From assembly GCF_947366995.1 (NCBI RefSeq), contig NZ_CANBCC010000030.1, positions 1 to 43,705 of the forward strand: DNA of 43,705 nucleotides, given 5' to 3'. The first letter of the stretch is position 1, and each line of letters opens with the position of its first letter. A program made the translations under genes and the position numbers. Under the pieces are notes generated by a model. It did not search any database and was not told the origin of the DNA. It worked only from the letters and a program-made list of their open reading frames with translations. Below, piece by piece: positions 28,662 through 38,532 of this stretch. Source of the stretch: an uncultured Aquabacterium sp. (GTDB lineage: Bacteria > Pseudomonadota > Gammaproteobacteria > Burkholderiales > Burkholderiaceae_C).

Positions 28662-30079
28662 AATACATCAGCACCCGCGGTGACCAGACGCAGCGCGGCT
28701 TCTCGGAGATCCTGCTGGAAGGCCTGGCTCCGGACGGCGGCCTGTACCTGCCGGTGGCCTACCCGAAGGTCGACGACGCGCTGCTTTCGAAGTGGCGCGG
28801 CCTGTCGTATGCCGAGCTGGCCTTTGAGATCCTGTCGCTCTACATCGACGACATCCCGGCGGCCGACCTGAAGGCCCTGACGGCCAAGACCTACACCAAG
28901 GCGGTGTACGGGTTTGACGAGATCACGCCGCTCAAGCCGCTTGAGCCCGGTCTGGCGCTCGAAGCCTTGTCCAACGGCCCGACGCTGGCCTTCAAGGACA
29001 TGGCCATGCAGCTGCTGGGCAACCTGTTCGAATACGAACTGGGGCGCCGTGGCGAGCAGCTCAACATCCTGGGCGCGACCTCGGGCGACACTGGCAGCGC
29101 GGCCGAATACGCCATGCGCGGCAAGAAGGGCGTGCGCGTGTTCATGCTGAGCCCCAACGGCCGCATGAGCCCCTTCCAGCAGGCCCAGATGTTCAGCCTG
29201 CAGGACCCGAACATCCACAACCTGGCGGTGGAAGGCGTGTTCGACGACGCGCAGGACATTGTCAAGGCGGTCTCGAACGACCTCGAGTTCAAGCGCAAGT
29301 ACAAGATCGGCACGGTCAACTCGATCAACTGGGCCCGCCTGCTGGCCCAGGTCGTGTACTACTTCGCCGGCTACTTCTACGCCACCAAATCGAATGCCGA
29401 GAAGGTCAGCTTCACGGTGCCTTCGGGCAACTTCGGCAACGTCTGCGCCGGCCATGTCGCGCGCATGATGGGCCTGCCCGTCGAGAAGCTCGTGGTGGCC
29501 ACGAACGAGAACAACGTGCTCGACGAGTTCTTCCGCACCGGCACCTACCGCGTGCGTGGCTCGTCCGAAACGTACGAGACCTCGTCGCCCTCGATGGACA
29601 TCTCCAAGGCCTCGAACTTCGAGCGATTCGTGTTCGACCTGCTGGGCCGCGACGGCGCCCGCGTGAAGGCCCTGTTCAAGGACGAGGTCGAGCAGCGCGG
29701 GGTGTTCACGCTCACGGCGGAAGAGTTCGCCCGTGTGCCGGGGTACGGCTTCGTGTCCGGCACCAGCACGCACGCCAACCGCCTTGCCACCATCAAGGAC
29801 ACCTTCGAGCGCTTCGGCATCATGATCGACACCCACACGGCCGATGGCCTGAAGGTGGCGCGTGAGCACGTCTCGGCTGGCGTGCCGATGCTGGTGCTGG
29901 AGACGGCCTTGCCGGCCAAGTTCGCCGAAACCATCGTGGAAGCCACGGGCCGTCAGCCCGAGCGCCCGAGCTGGATCCAGGGCCTCGACGGCCTCGAAGA
30001 CCTGCCCAAGCGCTTCGTGGTGGTGCCCAAGAGCACGCAGGCGGTCAAGGACTACATCGTCCAGCACTGCCAGGACTGA
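28658..30079 (+). CDS. thrC: threonine synthase
   Basis: 473 residues, the long proteobacterial form. It converts O-phosphohomoserine to threonine with PLP. The PLP lysine is K113 in GPTLAFKDMAMQLLGN; the phosphate-binding loop follows as LGATSGDTGSAAEYAM. The N-terminal extension MKYISTRGDQTQRGFSEILLEGLAPDGGLYLP is typical. The start overlaps the hom stop by four bases. A strong terminator follows within 21 bp, so it ends the hom-thrC (possibly alaA-hom-thrC) transcript. Confidence 0.96.
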   Translation: MKYISTRGDQTQRGFSEILLEGLAPDGGLYLPVAYPKVDDALLSKWRGLSYAELAFEILSLYIDDIPAADLKALTAKTYTKAVYGFDEITPLKPLEPGLALEALSNGPTLAFKDMAMQLLGNLFEYELGRRGEQLNILGATSGDTGSAAEYAMRGKKGVRVFMLSPNGRMSPFQQAQMFSLQDPNIHNLAVEGVFDDAQDIVKAVSNDLEFKRKYKIGTVNSINWARLLAQVVYYFAGYFYATKSNAEKVSFTVPSGNFGNVCAGHVARMMGLPVEKLVVATNENNVLDEFFRTGTYRVRGSSETYETSSPSMDISKASNFERFVFDLLGRDGARVKALFKDEVEQRGVFTLTAEEFARVPGYGFVSGTSTHANRLATIKDTFERFGIMIDTHTADGLKVAREHVSAGVPMLVLETALPAKFAETIVEATGRQPERPSWIQGLDGLEDLPKRFVVVPKSTQAVKDYIVQHCQD

Positions 30080-30099
30080 GGCTGGTCTGTCGCTCCTCG

Positions 30100-30126
30100 A
30101 AAGCCTGCCTCCGTGCAGGCTTTTTT
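30100..30126 (+). terminator. thrC terminator
   Basis: AAAGCCTGC (30100-30108) pairs with GCAGGCTTT (30115-30123) around CTCCGT and runs into six Ts (30121-30126). It also lies 18 bp from the convergent ytfE stop and its A-tract could serve that gene too. Confidence 0.92.
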
Positions 30127-30143
30127 CATGGGGAAGACGGGAC

Positions 30144-30812
30144 TCAGCTCGCCAGCCTTCGGGCGCGCTCGAACAGCACGTTGCGCTCCAGGTAGATGTG
30201 TTCCATGAGGTCTTCCTTGAACCGGCGCAGCGCGGCGCAGAGCGTTCGCCATTCGGGCGATCCGTCGTCGGGCGGCGTGAAGCCATGCGTGAGCCGATCA
30301 AGTTGCGCCAGGGCGGCGGCGTGGCCTTCGTGCACCTTCTGCATGGCGCCCATGGCGGCCTGCGCTTGCTGTGCTTCTCCATCGGCGAGCAGCGGGAACA
30401 GGCTCTCCTCTTCCAGCTGCATGTGCTGCGCGAGCGCGGTGCCCAGCCCGTCGAGCACTGAAACCAGGCCGCGTGGGCAGGCCGGGTGGTCGGCATGCGC
30501 GGCCTCCACATGTCGGGCCAGACGCATCAATTCCGGTAGCTGGACGCGGTGGTGCCCGTGGTAGCGCTCGAGCAGGTGCTCCACCAGGGCTGGCGTGCTG
30601 GCCCTCGCCCAGTTCACCTGCGTGCGAGCGGCCTGTTTGATGGCTTCCAGTTCGGCTTCGATCACGGCAAGGTCGAGGCCTCTCGCCTGCGCCGCAGCCC
30701 GCAACGTCTGGTCGGCTTCAGTGCAGAAATCAAGGTTGTGCAGATGAAAAACCCGGGTCGCACCCGGAATGGCGCGGGCCAGGGTGCCCAGGGCCAGGTC
30801 AGCGTCATGCAT
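30144..30812 (-). CDS. YtfE/RIC-like di-iron hemerythrin-domain protein
   Basis: 222 residues. Order: a DUF542 (ScdA_N) domain at 1-60 (LALGTLARAIPGATRVFHLHNLDFC), then a hemerythrin four-helix domain with HHRVQLPEL, HMQLEEESLFPLL, KVHEGHAAALAQLD and MEHIYLERNVLF supplying His and Glu iron ligands. Family members (YtfE/RIC) repair iron-sulfur clusters after nitric oxide or oxidative damage. The usual Cys-Cys-Gly-Gly of the DUF542 domain is here C30-T31-E-A, so the second cysteine and glycines are lost, and repair activity may be altered. The ATG at 30812 is preceded by GAGGA at good spacing. It is divergent from moeA across 145 bp; an FNR or NsrR site would be expected but I could not identify one. 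Confidence 0.85.
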   Translation of the reverse strand: MHDADLALGTLARAIPGATRVFHLHNLDFCTEADQTLRAAAQARGLDLAVIEAELEAIKQAARTQVNWARASTPALVEHLLERYHGHHRVQLPELMRLARHVEAAHADHPACPRGLVSVLDGLGTALAQHMQLEEESLFPLLADGEAQQAQAAMGAMQKVHEGHAAALAQLDRLTHGFTPPDDGSPEWRTLCAALRRFKEDLMEHIYLERNVLFERARRLAS

Positions 30813-30957
30813 GGTGTCCTCACGGTTCAACAGGAATGCACCGATGGTCGGCGCGCACGGGCCGCAGGGTTTTGATGCGGCGCAAGTCCGGGTTGCCGTC
30901 TGAGGGGCATGTGCTGCGCCACAATCACGCCGCGTCCACTTTGTGCCGAGGATCTCC

Positions 30958-32238
30958 GTGCCAGCTGCCTTCCAACCCCTCACTCCGCTCGACGACGCGT
31001 GGTCGCGCCTGCAGGCCGCGGTGCAGACACACCTGAGCGCCTGCGTGCTGAAGCCCGAGTCGGTGGCCAGCGTGGACGCCCTGGGACGGGTGCTGGCCCA
31101 GGACCTGACCTCGACGGTCGATGTGCCCCCGCTCGACAACAGCGCCATGGATGGCTATGCAGTGCATGCGGCGGACCTGACGGCCCTGGCGCAGCCGGGC
31201 GGCGTGCTGGCCGTGGCGCAGCGGATTGCCGCTGGGCAGGTGGGCGTCACGCTCGCGCCCGGGCAGACCGCGCGCATCTTCACCGGGGCACCGGTGCCCG
31301 CGGGAACGGGTGCCGTGGTGATGCAGGAGCACACCGAGCCGGCCGGCGAGGGAGCCGTGCGCTTCACCCAGCCCGTGCAGGCGGGGCAGAACATCCGGCG
31401 CCGTGGCGAGGACATCGGGTGCGGGCAGACCGTGCTGTCGGCGGGGCAGCGGCTCACCGCTGCGGGCCTCGGCGTGGCGGCCTCGGTCGGCGCGGCCCGC
31501 CTTCCGGTGTTTGCCCGCCCGCGTCTCGGGGTGCTAACGACGGGCAACGAACTCGTGATGCCCGGCGAGCCGCTGCCGCCAGGCGCCATTTACAACAGCA
31601 ACCGGCACACCTTGATGGGCCTGGCGCAGGGATGCGGGGCCGTGGTGAGCGACCTGGGCATCGTGCCCGATCAGCTGGACGCCACGCGTGCGGCGCTGCG
31701 TGCGGCAGCGGCCACCCATGACCTGATCATCACCAGCGGTGGCGTGTCCGTGGGCGAGGAGGACCACCTGCGGGCGGCGGTGCAGGCCGAGGGCGAGCTC
31801 GCGTTCTGGGCCCTGGCAATCAAGCCGGGCAAACCTTTCGTGTTTGGCCGGCTGCGCCGGGCTGATGGCACCCACGCGCTGTACATGGGGCTGCCGGGCA
31901 ACCCCGTGGCCAGCTATGTGACCTTTCTGTTGCTCGTGCGACCGGTGCTGAGCCGCCTGGCCGGTGAGGGGTGGCACCTGCCTCGACCGCTGATGCTGCC
32001 GGCCGGTTTTGCCTGGCCGAAGGCCGACAAGCGCCGCGAGTTCTTGCGCGCCCGGCTGGGCGACGATGGGCGGCCCGTGCTGCACCCGCACCAGGGCTCC
32101 GGCGTGTTGAGTTCGGCAGCGTGGGCGGATGGCCTGGTCGACCTGGCGCCGGGCCAGACCGTGCTGCCGGGGGACCCGGTGCCGTGGCTACCCTTGGCCG
32201 AGCTGTTGCAGCCCGCGATGGCGAGCCGCCAGGGTTGA
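30958..32238 (+). CDS. moeA: molybdopterin molybdenumtransferase
   Basis: 426 residues. It inserts molybdate into adenylated molybdopterin in Moco synthesis. Signatures: VPPLDNSAMDGYAV near 55-70, TGAPVPAGTGAVVMQEHTE, RRRGEDI and the catalytic-domain motif ITSGGVSVGEEDHL (about 255-270), followed by GLPGNPVASYVTFLLLVRP. The start is probably GTG at 30958, which has GAGGA six bases upstream; an in-frame GTG at 30943 would add five residues and lacks such a site. moaE follows after 84 bp in the same direction. A moaD partner for moaE is not visible between the two genes. Confidence 0.94.
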   Translation: MPAAFQPLTPLDDAWSRLQAAVQTHLSACVLKPESVASVDALGRVLAQDLTSTVDVPPLDNSAMDGYAVHAADLTALAQPGGVLAVAQRIAAGQVGVTLAPGQTARIFTGAPVPAGTGAVVMQEHTEPAGEGAVRFTQPVQAGQNIRRRGEDIGCGQTVLSAGQRLTAAGLGVAASVGAARLPVFARPRLGVLTTGNELVMPGEPLPPGAIYNSNRHTLMGLAQGCGAVVSDLGIVPDQLDATRAALRAAAATHDLIITSGGVSVGEEDHLRAAVQAEGELAFWALAIKPGKPFVFGRLRRADGTHALYMGLPGNPVASYVTFLLLVRPVLSRLAGEGWHLPRPLMLPAGFAWPKADKRREFLRARLGDDGRPVLHPHQGSGVLSSAAWADGLVDLAPGQTVLPGDPVPWLPLAELLQPAMASRQG

Positions 32239-32322
32239 TCGGCACGCTGTTCTGCGAAGATGCCACCATGCGCACAGAAGTTTCGTTCGCCTTTCTTTCT
32301 CTGATTACCACAAGGTAAGCCC

Positions 32323-32871
32323 ATGTCCACGCCAACCACCTGGCAGGACATGCTGTCCTGCGTCACCGTCGGCACCGATGACTTCGACCTCAGCACCGAG
32401 GTGGCCCGCCTGCGCGCGGGAGACCTGGGCGTGGGCGCCGTGGCGAGCTTTGTCGGCACGGTACGCGAATGGGTGCATGAGTCTGGCGACGCAACACCTT
32501 CTGCCGCCCCTCACGAGGCCACCTCGCAGCCCGTCATGTCGCTCGAGCACTATCCCGGCATGACGGAACGCAGCATCGCCGAGTTGATTGTCAGCGCCCG
32601 CGCGCGGTTTGACGTGAGGGGCGTGCGGGTCATCCACCGCGTGGGGCCACTGGCGCTGGGCGACCAGATCGTGCTGGTGGCGGTGAGTTCCGCGCACCGC
32701 GGCGACGCCTTTGCCTGCTGCGCCTTCCTGATGGACTGGCTGAAGACGCGGGCCCCGTTCTGGAAGAAGGAAATCTCGGCGCAGGGCAGCCGTTGGGTGG
32801 AAGCCCGTGCCAGCGACGACGCTGCGGCGGCGCGCTGGTCTGGCTCCGACGCACACGGAGACCCTGCATGA
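32323..32871 (+). CDS. moaE: molybdopterin synthase catalytic subunit
   Basis: 182 residues. It transfers sulfur from MoaD thiocarboxylate to precursor Z. Conserved parts: VASFVGTVREW (about 40-50), LEHYPGMTERSIAELI, VIHRVGPLALGDQIVLVAVSSAHR and the active-site FWKKE with K148-K149. It is longer than the typical 150 residues because of a polar insert after VRE (about 51-71, rich in Ser, Ala, Thr and His) and an Ala/Ser/Asp-rich tail. The ATG is preceded by AAGG at fair spacing. The stop overlaps the crcB ATG (ATGA). Confidence 0.93.
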   Translation: MSTPTTWQDMLSCVTVGTDDFDLSTEVARLRAGDLGVGAVASFVGTVREWVHESGDATPSAAPHEATSQPVMSLEHYPGMTERSIAELIVSARARFDVRGVRVIHRVGPLALGDQIVLVAVSSAHRGDAFACCAFLMDWLKTRAPFWKKEISAQGSRWVEARASDDAAAARWSGSDAHGDPA

Positions 32872-33251
32872 GCTTTTATGCCTGGCAAGCCTTGGCGGTC
32901 GCCGGTGGCGCGGTGGTGGGGGCCTGGCTGCGCTGGCTTGCTGCGCTGTGGCTGAACCCACTGTGGGCGGGCTTTCCGCTGGGCACGCTGTTCGTCAACC
33001 TAGTCGGTGGCTTTCTGGCCGGCCTGGCGTTCGTGTTCTTTGGGCGCGTGTCGAATGAAACACTGCGGCTGCTGATCGTGACTGGTGGGCTCGGCGGGCT
33101 GACGACGTTCTCCAGCTTCTCGGCCGAGTCGCTGGCGCTGATCGAGAAGGGGCGGCCGGAGGTCGCCATGGCGCACACGGCCGCGCACGTGCTGGGCGCA
33201 CTGGGCTGCGCCTTCGTGGGCGCGCGGCTGGCGCGCCACTGGTGGGCCTGA
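32868..33251 (+). CDS. crcB: fluoride channel CrcB/Fluc
   Basis: 127 residues with four membrane helices. The family signatures PLGTLFVNLVGGFLAGLAFVFF and GGLGGLTTFSSFSAES (Na+ site and polar track) are present, as is the R in GAWLRWL near the N-terminus. It exports fluoride by dual-topology dimer. The start is fixed by the ATGA overlap with moaE. No crcB-type fluoride riboswitch can precede it, since it begins inside the moaE stop codon, so control must be at the moaE or moeA level or constitutive. Confidence 0.94.
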   Translation: MSFYAWQALAVAGGAVVGAWLRWLAALWLNPLWAGFPLGTLFVNLVGGFLAGLAFVFFGRVSNETLRLLIVTGGLGGLTTFSSFSAESLALIEKGRPEVAMAHTAAHVLGALGCAFVGARLARHWWA

Positions 33252-33254
33252 GCC

Positions 33255-34427
33255 ATGGGCGCGATTGATGTCTACACCAGCTACGTTGCGGCGGGCGCCG
33301 GGGCGCTGGTGGGCTTCGGGCTTGTTTCGCTCGTCCGGACCGACCAGCCGCGCATACGGCAGGCCCTGAACCTCTACCGCTGGGCGTTCGCCTGCCTGGG
33401 CACGCTGGCGGGTCTGCCCCTGATGCCGGACGCCGCGCGCGCAAGCTACCTGCAACTCGGCATCGGTTTCGTGGGCATGGGGGTGGCCTTGCTGGCCTGG
33501 GCCTTCCGGCAACTCAACGGGCGCCGCACTTCCCCCGTCGCGGGGACGGTGCTGACGCTCATCACCGGAGCGGTCCTCTGGGCCGGCGCGTGGGCGGGCG
33601 ACCGACACTTCGTGCTGACGATCGGCTGGGTGTTCACGGTCCTCAGCGTGGGCCTGGCTGTCGAGCAAGGTTGGCTGATCCTGCGCAGTCCGAGGGTGAG
33701 TGGTGCCGAAATGTCGTTGCTTGGCGTGGCTGCCGGTTTTGCGCTGAACTGGGTGGTGGTGCTCAACCATGCCCTCACCGTGCCGGGGCCTTATCCCGCG
33801 CACTGGCTGCATGCGCCCGCGTGGCTGCTGCCGTGGTCGGGCCTGGCCATCGCCATCCTGCCGCTGGTGGTGGCCGCGGTCGTCTTTGCCATCGTCAACG
33901 AGCGGCTCAGTGCCCAGCTTCGTGCGCGGGCCCTGTCCGACGACCTGACGGGAACCTTGTCGCGGCGCGGCCTGCGCGAACTGGGTGAACGCATGCTGGC
34001 CTTGCAACTCAAGCCACCTCGCGCCACGGCGGTGCTGATGATCGATGTCGATCATTTCAAGGCCATCAACGACCTGCACGGGCACCTGCTCGGTGACGAG
34101 GTGCTGCGCCACTTGGCCCAGGTGTTGCGCGACCATCTGCGGGAGGACGCCTTGCTGGCCCGTTACGGTGGGGAGGAGTTCACCGTGCTGCTGCCGGTGA
34201 AGCTGGAAAGCGAGGCGTTGCGCGTGGCCGAGCGGCTGCGCCGGGTCGTCGAGGGCACACCGTGCAAGGCCCGCGGCGTGTCGGTGAGCGTCACTGTCAG
34301 CATCGGGGTGGCCTACCACGGCCGCGGCGAGTCGCTCGACGAGGGCCTGGCCCGAGCCGACGCCAGCCTGTACGAGGCCAAGCGGCTGGGCCGCAACCGG
34401 GTCGTCTGTCTGCCGCCACCCGCTTGA
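33255..34427 (+). CDS. membrane-bound diguanylate cyclase (GGDEF protein)
   Basis: 390 residues. The N-terminal half (about 8-215) has six to seven hydrophobic helices, a membrane sensor of unknown ligand, resembling 7TM-type modules only by pattern. The GGDEF domain (about 225-388) has DDLTGTLSRRGLRELGER, LMIDVDHFKAINDLHGHLLGDEVL and the active-site GGEEF at 305-309, so c-di-GMP synthesis is expected. The product-inhibition I-site, normally RxxD five residues before GGEEF, reads REDA: the Asp is shifted or replaced by Ala at the critical position. It starts 3 bp after crcB, which suggests one moeA/moaE/crcB/DGC transcript. No EAL domain is attached. Confidence 0.93.
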   Translation: MGAIDVYTSYVAAGAGALVGFGLVSLVRTDQPRIRQALNLYRWAFACLGTLAGLPLMPDAARASYLQLGIGFVGMGVALLAWAFRQLNGRRTSPVAGTVLTLITGAVLWAGAWAGDRHFVLTIGWVFTVLSVGLAVEQGWLILRSPRVSGAEMSLLGVAAGFALNWVVVLNHALTVPGPYPAHWLHAPAWLLPWSGLAIAILPLVVAAVVFAIVNERLSAQLRARALSDDLTGTLSRRGLRELGERMLALQLKPPRATAVLMIDVDHFKAINDLHGHLLGDEVLRHLAQVLRDHLREDALLARYGGEEFTVLLPVKLESEALRVAERLRRVVEGTPCKARGVSVSVTVSIGVAYHGRGESLDEGLARADASLYEAKRLGRNRVVCLPPPA

Positions 34428-34476
34428 CCGACGTCAAGTTGCGGCACTCTCGAAGGCCGGTCGGCGCAGCAGGGGG

Positions 34477-34503
34477 CTTGAAATGCGGCGTGTCTGCCCA
34501 CAC
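34477..34503 (+). promoter_or_regulatory. sigma-32 heat-shock promoter of clpB
   Basis: CTTGAAA (34477-34483) is an exact heat-shock -35 element. After 12 bp comes GCCCACAC (34496-34503), a partial match to the CCCCATNT -10. It lies 45 bases before the clpB ATG, in the gap between the diguanylate cyclase and clpB, as expected for ClpB. Confidence 0.7.
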
Positions 34504-34547
34504 TCTTGGACGCATCGGCACCGATGCCCGGTGCCCCAGGAGTACCC

Positions 34548-37142
<2,595 letters not shown>

Positions 37143-37165
37143 CGGGCCCGTCTCGTGATCAACCG

Positions 37166-37187
37166 GAGGCCGCCTTCGGGCGGCCTC
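37166..37187 (+). terminator. clpB stem-loop terminator
   Basis: GAGGCCGCC (37166-37174) pairs perfectly with GGCGGCCTC (37179-37187) around a TTCG tetraloop, 23 bp after the clpB stop. Only a broken T-tract follows (TTGACGTTTTGTG), so termination is likely but not of the ideal form. Confidence 0.7.
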
Positions 37188-37275
37188 TTGACGTTTTGTG
37201 TGATCGGTTTGTCTCCAGCACCACCGCATTGAGCCCGAGGGGCGCTGCGCTTGCGTCTGCCCGTATGCTTGCGAC

Positions 37276-37932
37276 ATGGTCCCGTCCTCTTCCTTGCCAA
37301 CCGGTTCGGCACTGGCTCAGCCCGGCGCCGATGTGCTGTCACGCCTCATCAACCTCTCGGGTCGACAGCGGATGCTCTCGCAGCGGCTGACACTCTTCAT
37401 CGTGCTGGCCGGGCAGGGCCAGGCCGACGCCATTCAAGCTGGCGAGGAGGTCTTGCAGCAGCTGGCGACCAGCCAGCGCCGCCTGGTGGAAGGGGGCGAC
37501 GGGTTTCCGGGCCTGTTCAGCGAGCACCTTCGGCTGGTCTTCGATGGCCCCACCCAGGCGCGGCAGCGCATCCAGTCTTTCGTCGGGCTGGCCGAACAGA
37601 TCCTCCGCAGTCTGCGTCAGGGCGTGCCTTTGGAGCCCGCCGTGCAGGCTGGGCTGGTGGAGACGGCCAGTTCCGTACTGAGTCTGTTCAACCTCGTTAC
37701 CCAGGCCTTCGAGCAGGAGGCCCAGAGACTGGCGCGCAACCAGGAGCAACAGCGGGATCAGTTGGGCGCCACTGTGCGAACACTGGCGCACGAAGCCCGG
37801 CAGTTGCTGTACGACACTCGTTCTGCATCGCGAGCGTCGCCGTCGGGAAATTGGCAGGAACTGGCGGGACGAATGGAGGCCCTGACGGACGAGATGGACC
37901 GTCTTGCACGTGCTGTGACTCTGCTGGGCTGA
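37276..37932 (+). CDS. stand-alone PilJ_N-type (type IV pili methyl-accepting) domain protein
   Basis: 218 residues. The core motif LINLSGRQRMLSQRLTLFIV (24-43) is the hallmark of the PilJ_N/NarX-type sensory four-helix bundle (PF13675). Here it stands alone: no membrane segment, no signal peptide, no HAMP, kinase or MCP domain. The rest is Gln/Leu/Arg-rich helix (about 130-218). In PilJ and NarX this domain is extracytoplasmic, so a free cytoplasmic copy is unusual; it may bind a ligand or a partner receptor. The ATG at 37276 lacks a clear ribosome binding site, but no better start is seen. It lies 21 bp ahead of the truncated-looking PEP-CTERM frame. Confidence 0.75.
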   Translation: MVPSSSLPTGSALAQPGADVLSRLINLSGRQRMLSQRLTLFIVLAGQGQADAIQAGEEVLQQLATSQRRLVEGGDGFPGLFSEHLRLVFDGPTQARQRIQSFVGLAEQILRSLRQGVPLEPAVQAGLVETASSVLSLFNLVTQAFEQEAQRLARNQEQQRDQLGATVRTLAHEARQLLYDTRSASRASPSGNWQELAGRMEALTDEMDRLARAVTLLG

Positions 37933-37952
37933 GGGGCCCCCAGTCCATCCTG

Positions 37953-38504
37953 GTGATCCGTGCCGATGCCAGCGTGTTTGCCGAAGCACTGAACCCGCAG
38001 GCCTGCAGCTACTACTGGTGCAATAGCACCGAGTCGGCCAGCGCGTCGGCTTCGATGTCCCTGAGCTACAGCAATGGTGGGGCGCTGGGCTCGGTGTCGT
38101 ACAACTACAGCGACAGCGTGTCGGTCAGCGCCACCGCGCGCGGCTCGTATACCGAGTCGGTCTTCGCGGGCTACCGTGACGTCTACGGTTATGGCTACGA
38201 CTGCAATTACTACCGGTACTACTGCCAGCCGGTGTACGAGAGCGTTGTGCGCCCCGCCTTCGAGCAATCGAACAGCGACAGCCGCTCCTTCGTTGCGGTG
38301 TTCATGAACACCTCGAGCAGCAATGTGACCGCCTCGTTTTCGCTGAACGTCAGCACCAGTGGCTCCGCTTCCACGCCGTTCGCGCCGGCGGCATCTCTCG
38401 GCGCACCGCTGCCTGCAGTGCCCGAGCCGGGCACCTGGGGCCTGCTGGCTGCCGGCGCGCTGACGGTCGGTTCGCTGAACCTCCGTCGCCGTCGCCAGGA
38501 CTGA
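37953..38504 (+). CDS. PEP-CTERM sorting-domain protein, probably lacking its 5' end
   Basis: About 183 codons from a GTG at 37953 (other starts: GTG 37974, ATG 38055). The C-terminus is a complete PEP-CTERM signal: VPEPGT at the start of it, a hydrophobic helix (WGLLAAGALTVGSLNL) and RRRRQD, which targets proteins to exosortase for cell-surface or exopolysaccharide release. The body is rich in Ser, Tyr, Asn and Gly (SVSYNYSDSVSVSATARGSYTES). Such proteins need an N-terminal signal peptide, and none is present in this frame or upstream before the PilJ_N stop, so the 5' part appears deleted, or the frame begins inside the previous gene by rearrangement. It is possibly a pseudogene. Base composition resembles its neighbours. 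No exosortase gene is in the window. Confidence 0.55.
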   Translation: MIRADASVFAEALNPQACSYYWCNSTESASASASMSLSYSNGGALGSVSYNYSDSVSVSATARGSYTESVFAGYRDVYGYGYDCNYYRYYCQPVYESVVRPAFEQSNSDSRSFVAVFMNTSSSNVTASFSLNVSTSGSASTPFAPAASLGAPLPAVPEPGTWGLLAAGALTVGSLNLRRRRQD

Positions 38505-38532
38505 GCGCCAGCGATTGCGGCGATCGGCCGCA

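Noticed and set aside
32700-32868. Fluoride riboswitch upstream of crcB
   Set aside because: The region is moaE coding sequence overlapping the crcB start by four bases, and no crcB-motif structure can be seen.
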